NCBI GenBank assembly: GCA_029256665.1
Contig: JAQSXN010000357.1
Location: forward strand, 1-5,073
DNA from: Paenibacillus sp.
GTDB taxonomy: Bacteria; Bacillota; Bacilli; Paenibacillales; Paenibacillaceae
Length of the DNA: 5,073 nucleotides
Direction of reading: 5' to 3'
Positions 1 through 4,614 of the stretch are shown piece after piece (positions within the stretch are counted from its first letter, which is position 1; every line of letters starts with the position of its first letter). Under the pieces are notes generated by a model, which did no database searches, was not told the DNA's origin, and worked only from the letters and a program-made list of their open reading frames with translations. The position numbers and the translations under genes are program-made.

Positions 1-40
1 TTCGCCAATTCCGGGAGCTAGCCTGACTGGAAGTTTCACC

Positions 41-69
41 TTGACATGGCATTTATTCGGATTTACTCT
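41..69 (+). promoter_or_regulatory. Probable sigma-A promoter of the phosphodiesterase gene
   Basis: A perfect -35 hexamer TTGACA (41-46) is followed after 17 bases by TACTCT (64-69), which keeps the most conserved TA and final T of the -10 box but matches only 3 of 6 positions. Transcription would begin near 76, about 29 bases before the ATG at 105. The strong -35 and the ideal spacing support the call; the weak -10 limits it. Bases 1-40 hold nothing else I can identify. Confidence 0.5.
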
Positions 70-104
70 GAATCCGTGCAGTGTTACGGGAGGAGACGAA
101 ACCT

Positions 105-887
105 ATGTCCATAAGCGAAAAAGTACTATTGATTCTGGTAGACGGCATGCGCCCCGATGCGCTGGAGCTTTGCGGCCATCCTTACGTCGGGCGATTGAAG
201 TCGGCCGGCAGCCATACGTTAAGCGCCACGACCGTCATGCCGAGCGTCACCTTGCCTTGCCATATGTCGTTATTCCATAGCGTGCCGCCGCAGCGGCACG
301 GCGTGCTCGACAATGTGTACACGCCGCAGGCGCGCCCCATCCCGGGGCTGTTCGAGCAGTTGCACCGTCATGGCAAGACTTGCGGCATGTTCTATAATTG
401 GGAGCAGCTTCGCGATGTAGGTCGGCCCGGCTCGCTTGCGCGCAGCAGCTTCGTATCCGGAACCGCCTACACCTACGAAGAGACCAACGAAATCTTGACC
501 GACCGAGCAATGGCCTATATCGCGGATTCGGCGCCGGATTTTGTATTTCTTTACCTCGGCGCGGTCGACGAAGTCGGCCATCGGCACGGTTGGATGTCCG
601 AGCCGTACATCGAATCGGTGCGGGCTTCTTGGGCATGCATCGAGCGTATCGCGGACGCGCTGCCGAAGGACTACGCCCTCATCGTGACTTCCGATCATGG
701 CGGGCACGACCGCACGCACGGCACGGACATGCCGGAGGACATGACGACCCCGGTATTCGTCCGCAGCCGCCTCGCCTCTCCGGGAAGCCGGATCGAACGC
801 GCCAACATCATCGATCTGGCTCCCACCGTCGCGAAGCTTTGCGGCGTGCCGAGCCACGACGATTGGGAAGGACGCAGCCTCCTGTAG
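105..887 (+). CDS. Alkaline phosphatase superfamily protein, NPP-type phosphodiesterase/phosphatase
   Basis: This 260-residue protein carries the two-metal active site of the nucleotide pyrophosphatase/phosphodiesterase branch of the alkaline phosphatase superfamily, which hydrolyses phosphate mono- or diesters with two divalent metals (usually zinc). The ligands appear in the expected order: D13 in LILVDGMRPD, the presumed nucleophile T49 in MPSVTLPCH, D155 and H159 in AVDEVGH, D197-H198 in VTSDHGGH, and H205 in RTHG. The C-terminal DLAPTVAKLCG segment is also typical. There is no signal peptide or membrane segment, so it should be cytoplasmic. It is compact compared with eukaryotic NPPs and resembles short bacterial members. 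ATG 105 is chosen because AGGAG (91-95) lies 9 bases upstream; an in-frame GTG at 81 lies upstream of that site. The gene stands alone, convergent with the next operon. The substrate cannot be read from sequence; phosphonoacetate hydrolase-like or nucleotide pyrophosphatase activity are both possible. Confidence 0.9.
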   Translation: MSISEKVLLILVDGMRPDALELCGHPYVGRLKSAGSHTLSATTVMPSVTLPCHMSLFHSVPPQRHGVLDNVYTPQARPIPGLFEQLHRHGKTCGMFYNWEQLRDVGRPGSLARSSFVSGTAYTYEETNEILTDRAMAYIADSAPDFVFLYLGAVDEVGHRHGWMSEPYIESVRASWACIERIADALPKDYALIVTSDHGGHDRTHGTDMPEDMTTPVFVRSRLASPGSRIERANIIDLAPTVAKLCGVPSHDDWEGRSLL

Positions 888-903
888 CATTATCGCAATT
901 AAT

Positions 904-931
904 AAGGAGCCGTACGTTAACACGGCTCCTT
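904..931. terminator. Hairpin terminator between convergent genes, possibly bidirectional
   Basis: A perfect 10-bp stem (AAGGAGCCGT at 904-913 with ACGGCTCCTT at 922-931) closes an 8-base loop. It lies in the 56-bp gap between the phosphodiesterase stop and the phosphotransferase stop, the expected place for a shared terminator. Neither side has a long T run: rightward the tail is GC-rich, and leftward it is only AT-rich (ATTAATTG). Efficiency is therefore uncertain, and it is more likely to serve the leftward operon. Confidence 0.7.
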
Positions 932-943
932 GGCGCGCCCGCC

Positions 944-1942
944 CTAACCTAATTGTAAATCCATGCAAGGCTGACCCTCCGCGATGCCGCTCCAATTCCA
1001 GCGCAGCCAATTGCGTTGCCCCTCCGTGCCGGCGCTCCATTCTTCCCTTAAAATCATGCACAGATCGATTCGCCTCTTTTCGATAAATAGAGGCAGCTGC
1101 TTCATCCAATAGGGCTCGATGCGATGAACCTTGTTGTATCCCTCCATAAAGCCGGCAAAAAACCGATTGGCCGCTTCGGTCGTCTGCTCCCTGCTTCCCG
1201 CCGGCGTGCTCCATTGCGGGAAGGTCGCGGCATAATAGACGGCCATGGCGATATCCTGAACGAAGTAATCATACCCGCAATCGTCAAAGTCAAAAGCATA
1301 GATAACGCCGCCGTCCGCATGGAAATTGCCTTGATGAAGATCCCGATGGCACATGCCGTAGCTTTCCCCGCTCCTAGGCAATCGCGATATCCGATCCTCG
1401 TATTTCTTAAACGCTTGATGCAGCATCAGCATTTCCGAGGAGAGCTCCGCCGAAGCTGGATCATAAGGCGGCTCATCCTGCGTGATCCGGTCCGGTTCGC
1501 CTTTCGGTACGCTATAGTTCAGCGCGCAGGCATGCATAAGCCCTGTAATACGGCCCCACTCCCGGAATAAGGACTCGTTCCACTCCGGATGGCCTCCATG
1601 GACATGTCCGCCCGGCGCTCTCTCGAATGCGGTCAGCAGAAACGTTCCATCCTCGCTAGGAAGCAGCTCTAGAAGCCGCCCGCTTGGGGAAGGAAGCGGC
1701 TTGCATACATGAACCCCGCGCTCGGCGAGATGAGCGACAAAGTTCAACTCCGCCTGCACCTGCCTCTCCGTCCGATGCGAATCGTGAGTCACCCGCAGAA
1801 TGACGTTCCCATCGTCTAGATTCATGGAGTAAACCAAATTTTCAAAGCCGCCGACTTTGGCGATACGCTCCCCGGCAATGCCGTAACAAGCTGCTGCCGC
1901 GTTCAAGCGCGCAGCCGTAAATTGCTTTTGCCAATTATTCAT
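944..1942 (-). CDS. Phosphotransferase of the APH / homoserine kinase-like family
   Basis: This 332-residue protein has the aminoglycoside phosphotransferase-type kinase fold. The N-lobe has a GGFENLVYSM nucleotide-loop-like segment (31-40) and a VILRV strand (47-51). The hinge region falls near 101-112. The catalytic loop HRDLHQGN (199-206) supplies D201 and N206, and FDFDD (217-221) supplies the metal-binding aspartates. Members phosphorylate small molecules (aminoglycosides, macrolides, homoserine, choline, sugars); the substrate here is unknown. ATG 1942 is chosen because AAGGAG (1952-1957) lies 9 bases upstream; an in-frame TTG at 1951 directly abuts that site. The start overlaps the rsgA stop as ATGA (1939-1942), so translation is probably coupled and the two genes form one operon. 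Pairing with a ribosome GTPase makes an antibiotic kinase an attractive idea, but that is inference; many such genes are metabolic kinases. Confidence 0.88.
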   Translation of the reverse strand: MNNWQKQFTAARLNAAAACYGIAGERIAKVGGFENLVYSMNLDDGNVILRVTHDSHRTERQVQAELNFVAHLAERGVHVCKPLPSPSGRLLELLPSEDGTFLLTAFERAPGGHVHGGHPEWNESLFREWGRITGLMHACALNYSVPKGEPDRITQDEPPYDPASAELSSEMLMLHQAFKKYEDRISRLPRSGESYGMCHRDLHQGNFHADGGVIYAFDFDDCGYDYFVQDIAMAVYYAATFPQWSTPAGSREQTTEAANRFFAGFMEGYNKVHRIEPYWMKQLPLFIEKRRIDLCMILREEWSAGTEGQRNWLRWNWSGIAEGQPCMDLQLG

Positions 1943-2982
1943 TCGTCCCAACTCCTTCTCTCCGTTTTTTTATCCATTTTGTTTAACGATCTGCTTTTTT
2001 GTTGTTCCCGGCGCTTCGCGTATGCCAGCTCTTTCTCCATCTTAAGATAGTTCTGATATCGTTTGAAATCTAGCTCGCCGCTTGCGAGCGCGCGCTGGAT
2101 GGCGCAGCCGGGCTCGCGCCGATGCTGGCAGTCGCTGTAGCGGCAATTGCCGATTAACCCCGCGATATCCTCGAACGCCGCATCCATCCCGTCGTCCGAC
2201 GCGTTCAACTGGAGCTCGCGCATGCCTGGCGTGTCGATAATAATGCCGCCTTGGGGCAGCACGATCAATTCGCGATGGGTCGTCGTGTGTTTGCCGCGGC
2301 CGTCCCCGAATCTGATATCGTTAACCCGCTGCGATTCCTTGCTGGCCAAAGCGTTGATAAGCGTCGATTTGCCGACGCCGGACGAGCCGATCACCGCCAT
2401 CGTATGGCCCTGGACGAGATAAGGCTCGAGCGCATGCAGGTTTTGCGCGTGGGCGGCGCTGATCGTGTGGACGGGGACGCCCGGAGCGATCGCTTCCACT
2501 TGCGCGGCTTGCCCCTCCGCGTCTTCGCTCAGGTCCGACTTGCTCAGCACGATGACGGGATTCGCGCCGCTATCCCAGACGAGGAGCAAATAACGTTCCA
2601 TCCGCCGGAGATTGTAATCCTGATTCAGCGCCATCACGATAAAGACGGTGTCGATGTTGGCCGCCACGATCTGTTCTTCCGTTACGGCTCCCGCGACATT
2701 GCGGGAAACCTTGCTTCTTCTCGGTAACACGGCATGAATGATGGCGCGATCGCTTTCCTCCTTTATGACGACCCAATCGCCTACAGCGGGTAGATCGGCC
2801 CGCCCCATGGCGCCGAAGCGCAGCTTGCCCGCCAGCTCCCCTAACGTCTCGCCGCTTGCCGAAGCCACGTCGTACAGCTCCCGGTGTTCTTTGGTTACTC
2901 TCCCTACCGAAAACCCACGTTCACGGTACGGCTCGTAATGTTGCTCCAACAAGGAGCTCCAACCCAATTCTTTTAATTCCAA
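1939..2982 (-). CDS. rsgA: Ribosome small subunit-dependent GTPase A (RsgA/YloQ/YjeQ family)
   Basis: RsgA binds the 30S subunit late in assembly and hydrolyses GTP to complete maturation. This 347-residue protein has the complete circularly permuted layout: an N-terminal OB-fold region (about 22-90), G4 LSKSD (146-150), P-loop GSSGVGKST (199-207), switch segment GRGKHTTTH (228-236), G3 DTPG (250-253), and a zinc knuckle with C280, C285, H287 and C293. The C-terminus (about 315-345) is lysine/arginine rich, as in longer family members. It is longer than B. subtilis YloQ (about 298) and is not beside prkC/prpC, rpe or thiN, so it may be an accessory paralogue; that is inference. The TTG start at 2982 is supported by GGGAGG (2991-2996), 8 bases upstream; no in-frame ATG competes. 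It is the first gene of an operon with the phosphotransferase and lies behind a leader-peptide/terminator region. Confidence 0.94.
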   Translation of the reverse strand: MELKELGWSSLLEQHYEPYRERGFSVGRVTKEHRELYDVASASGETLGELAGKLRFGAMGRADLPAVGDWVVIKEESDRAIIHAVLPRRSKVSRNVAGAVTEEQIVAANIDTVFIVMALNQDYNLRRMERYLLLVWDSGANPVIVLSKSDLSEDAEGQAAQVEAIAPGVPVHTISAAHAQNLHALEPYLVQGHTMAVIGSSGVGKSTLINALASKESQRVNDIRFGDGRGKHTTTHRELIVLPQGGIIIDTPGMRELQLNASDDGMDAAFEDIAGLIGNCRYSDCQHRREPGCAIQRALASGELDFKRYQNYLKMEKELAYAKRREQQKSRSLNKMDKKTERRSWDE

Positions 2983-3116
2983 TGCGTATTCCTCCCATTT
3001 AGTTCATCTTTGCTACAACCCTTAACAACGCGCGGACAACGCAAAGAAACCGCGGCGATTCTGTTGCGATCGGCGGCTTCTCCATGTCCGGTTATGCGTA
3101 AAAAAGACATAGGAAA

Positions 3117-3154
3117 GCCCCGGAATCTGAAACGTACGCTTCGGTTTCCGGGGC
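3117..3154 (-). terminator. Intrinsic terminator-like hairpin (candidate attenuator) upstream of rsgA
   Basis: Read leftward, GCCCCGGAA pairs perfectly with TTCCGGGGC (3154-3146 with 3125-3117). After one T-T mismatch, five further pairs follow (3144-3140 with 3127-3131, including one G-T wobble), giving a 14-bp GC-rich stem. The transcript then continues TTTCC and reaches a six-T run at 3101-3106, about ten bases beyond the stem. The T tract is displaced, so termination may be partial, which suits an attenuator. It lies 27 bases after the small-ORF stop and 134 bases before rsgA. Confidence 0.65.
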
Positions 3155-3181
3155 GATTGGTTCATTCGCTCTTGAGAGAGT

Positions 3182-3250
3182 TTAGACCAAAGAACCGTGA
3201 GGATCGCTTCCCAAAGCCAAAGCATGCGTCATCTTTGCAGTCATTGTCAT
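3182..3250 (-). CDS. Putative 22-residue leader peptide
   Basis: A 22-codon ORF begins MTMTAKMTHA and ends GSDPHGSLV before TAA. It has an excellent ribosome site, AAGGAG (3259-3264) 8 bases before the ATG, and starts only about 25 bases after the predicted transcription start. It is followed by the terminator-like hairpin and then rsgA. It has no transmembrane stretch and no run of a single amino acid that would suggest amino-acid attenuation. I recognise no family. The likely role is a regulatory leader whose translation state controls read-through of the hairpin; it could instead be a functional small protein. A longer ORF in another frame (3225-3022) lacks a ribosome site and crosses the hairpin, so this frame is preferred. 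Confidence 0.6.
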   Translation of the reverse strand: MTMTAKMTHALALGSDPHGSLV

Positions 3251-3281
3251 CGTCCTCACTCCTTCCAGTCTTTGTGAAGTA

Positions 3282-3309
3282 AATATAGCATACGGAGCGC
3301 TCAAGTCAC
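3282..3309 (-). promoter_or_regulatory. Extended -10 promoter for the leader peptide and rsgA operon
   Basis: Read leftward, the -10 box TATATT (3287-3282) is preceded directly by TGC, an extended -10 TGn motif. A -35-like GTGACT (3309-3304, 4 of 6 to TTGACA) lies 16 bases upstream. Transcription should start near 3275, about 25 bases before the leader ATG. Close agreement between promoter, ribosome site and small ORF supports all three. Confidence 0.65.
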
Positions 3310-3350
3310 AGGGGGAAAACAAGTATAATCATTTACGGACATCGGCGACG

Positions 3351-3494
3351 CTACTCCTCTTTGCTATTGCCTAAATCGTCTTGATCGCTTCCCCATATGT
3401 AATCAAAACCGGGTTTAATAAGCGGAGCTTCCTTTTCGTCATGCTCGTCATCGCTTCTCATATTCTGTTCCTTTTCTTTTTCGTCTTGGGTCAT
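3351..3494 (-). CDS. Small acidic hypothetical protein, 47 residues
   Basis: The ORF encodes a 47-residue, strongly charged protein. Its N-terminal half (about 2-22) is rich in Glu, Asp and Lys, followed by APLIKPGFDYIWGSDQDD (23-40), which looks like the conserved core because it holds the only aromatic and proline residues. There is no signal peptide, transmembrane segment or Cys. ATG 3494 is chosen because AAGGAG (3503-3508) lies 8 bases upstream; an in-frame ATG at 3590 would start inside the terminator of the preceding gene. It sits between that terminator and the promoter of the rsgA leader, so it is probably its own transcript. I recognise no family; small disordered acidic proteins of this kind occur widely in spore formers with unknown roles. 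The good ribosome site makes a real gene likely. Confidence 0.72.
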   Translation of the reverse strand: MTQDEKEKEQNMRSDDEHDEKEAPLIKPGFDYIWGSDQDDLGNSKEE

Positions 3495-3529
3495 CGTTTT
3501 TTCTCCTTGCATTGGATTTGGATCACCGC

Positions 3530-3559
3530 ATAGTATGCCCAACATCCATGAAAACATTT
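3530..3559 (-). promoter_or_regulatory. Possible sigma-E-like (sporulation) promoter of the 47-residue gene
   Basis: Read leftward, AAATGTT (3559-3553) is followed after 15 bases by CATACTAT (3537-3530). The B. subtilis sigma-E consensus is KMATATT, 14-15 bases, then CATACAHT; the match is 5 of 7 and 7 of 8. No convincing sigma-A promoter is visible in this interval. The -10 region also sits in a perfect 5-1-5 palindrome (3528-3538), which could instead be an operator. Low confidence. Confidence 0.3.
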
Positions 3560-3588
3560 GCCTTATTCGCAACTCCAGCCGCGCAGCC

Positions 3589-3623
3589 AAAAAACATCCT
3601 CCTCGGATGTTCCGAAGAGGATG
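3589..3623 (-). terminator. Strong rho-independent terminator of the iron-binding lipoprotein gene
   Basis: Read leftward, the 12-bp stem (3623-3612 with 3606-3595, one G-T wobble) closes a 5-base loop and is followed directly by six T residues (3594-3589). It starts 10 bases after the stop codon. This is a textbook intrinsic terminator. Confidence 0.93.
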
Positions 3624-3633
3624 CTTTGTCCTG

Positions 3634-4614
3634 TTATTGAAGCTTGTTCATCTGTTCGATCAAGGCGTCTGTCGCCTGATCCACCAGGTAAGGGCCGTAA
3701 TTCCACATATCCCGGCTCACGTTAATGATCCGTTTGTTTTTGACGGCGGGGATCGCTTGATAAACCGGCTCTTCGATTAGCTTTCCGAATTCCGCCATCT
3801 CATCGTCGTTCATCTGCGTGAAGTAATAATCGACAGGCTGCGAGGCGAAGGCTTCCTCCGTCAGCACGGTGCCTCCGTCCGCGAAGGGCTTCAGCTGATC
3901 CGGCAATTCAAAGCCGTAATCTTCGTAGATCAGCTTGCCCAAAGTGCCGCCTTCCCCGCCCATTAGAAATTCGCCCTGATAATAGACGAAGCTTGTCGCT
4001 TTCGTTCCGGGCTCCAGCTTCATGTCGATCCCGTCGCGGATGCGTTGCAGCTTGGCCTCGAATTTGGCGATCCACGCCTCGGCTTCCGTCTTCCGATTCA
4101 TGATATCGCCCATCGTCCGCAGCGTGTTGATGACGTCCGGATCGCCTCCCCAGGCGACCGCGATGGTGGGAGCGATTTTTTCGTAATTCGCGTATTTGGC
4201 CGGGTCCCAGTAATCCGGAACAATGATGAGATCGGGTTGAAGCGATAGAATCGTCTCTTTGTCGCCGATGCCAGCTCCGATACTTTCGACGTCCGCCATT
4301 TCTTCGGGATATTGATCGAGCGTTCCCTGGTCGACCCCGACAGGCAACAGGCCAAGCGGAAGCAGGTATCCCCCGTATGTAACGACGACGACCTTGCTCG
4401 GACTTGCCGGAATTTCGACCTGGCGGTCTAGAGCATCCGTGTAGATTCTCGTCTCGTTAGCCGATTCCGCCGGCGGCGCGCTCTCCGTCGCGGCTCCCCC
4501 GGCTGCTCCCTCGGACGTTCCGGCCGTCGTTCCGGATTCGCCGCAAGCCGCGAGCAACAAGGACAACGTCAGCAGCAGGCTCGCCGTCCAATAAGGCTTT
4601 AATGTAAATTGCAC
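3634..4614 (-). CDS. Iron/siderophore ABC transporter substrate-binding lipoprotein
   Basis: This 326-residue protein starts with a lipoprotein signal: Lys6, a hydrophobic stretch (about 10-23) and lipobox LAAC (21-24) with the lipidated Cys24. A flexible Gly/Ser/Thr/Ala/Glu linker (25-54) leads to a class III substrate-binding domain of the FecB/FeuA type (about 55-326), seen in RIYTDALDRQVEIP, SPSKVVVV, the ILSLQPDLIIVPD strand and the C-terminal DATDALIEQM-like helix. It should be anchored outside the membrane and deliver a ferric siderophore or similar ligand to an ABC importer not present in this window. The GTG start at 4614 is chosen because GAGGTG (4623-4628) lies 8 bases upstream and the signal peptide begins directly after it. 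A sigma-A promoter and a perfect Fur box lie just upstream, predicting induction under iron limitation. The frame is also open upstream into an AraC regulator, so a fused product is possible. Confidence 0.85.
   Translation of the reverse strand: MQFTLKPYWTASLLLTLSLLLAACGESGTTAGTSEGAAGGAATESAPPAESANETRIYTDALDRQVEIPASPSKVVVVTYGGYLLPLGLLPVGVDQGTLDQYPEEMADVESIGAGIGDKETILSLQPDLIIVPDYWDPAKYANYEKIAPTIAVAWGGDPDVINTLRTMGDIMNRKTEAEAWIAKFEAKLQRIRDGIDMKLEPGTKATSFVYYQGEFLMGGEGGTLGKLIYEDYGFELPDQLKPFADGGTVLTEEAFASQPVDYYFTQMNDDEMAEFGKLIEEPVYQAIPAVKNKRIINVSRDMWNYGPYLVDQATDALIEQMNKLQ

Larger units (their letters stand above)
2983..3275 (-). promoter_or_regulatory. Long 5' leader of the rsgA operon, attenuator-like
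   Basis: The leader runs from the predicted start near 3275 to the rsgA start and contains, in order, a ribosome site, a 22-codon ORF (3250-3182), a terminator-like hairpin (3154-3117) and a further 134 bases before the TTG. In that last part I see only a weak 5-bp stem (3050-3054 with 3031-3035, 14-base loop) and the rsgA ribosome site. I see no match to a riboswitch or T-box I know. Order and spacing fit translation-controlled transcription attenuation, as described for several ribosome-drug resistance genes in Firmicutes. A mutually exclusive antiterminator is not obvious. Confidence 0.55.

Noticed and set aside
1..21. Possible 3' end of an upstream rightward gene (frame ending in TAG at 19-21)
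   Set aside because: Six codons are too few to support any gene call.
81..104. Upstream GTG start for the phosphodiesterase
   Set aside because: It would translate through the ribosome site at 88-95 and has none of its own; the ATG at 105 has AGGAG at 9-base spacing.
270..1214. 314-codon open frame on the minus strand
   Set aside because: It lies antisense across most of the phosphodiesterase and runs over the terminator hairpin into the phosphotransferase gene. Its translation shows no domain, whereas the other frames have clear motifs; it is a GC-driven shadow.
1943..1951. TTG start for the phosphotransferase, 9 bases upstream
   Set aside because: AAGGAG lies immediately next to it with no spacer, while the ATG at 1942 has correct spacing and the ATGA overlap.
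2983..3116. Riboswitch or T-box in the rsgA leader
   Set aside because: No T-box sequence, S-box, guanidine, FMN or similar conserved core could be recognised, and only a weak 5-bp stem is visible in this part.
3022..3225. 67-codon minus-strand ORF upstream of rsgA
   Set aside because: It has no ribosome site, starts inside the 22-codon ORF in another frame and runs through the terminator-like hairpin. The Arg-rich translation looks non-coding.
3495..3590. Longer 79-residue version of the small acidic protein
   Set aside because: Its start would fall in the T run of the preceding terminator and it lacks a ribosome site; the internal ATG at 3494 has an excellent one.
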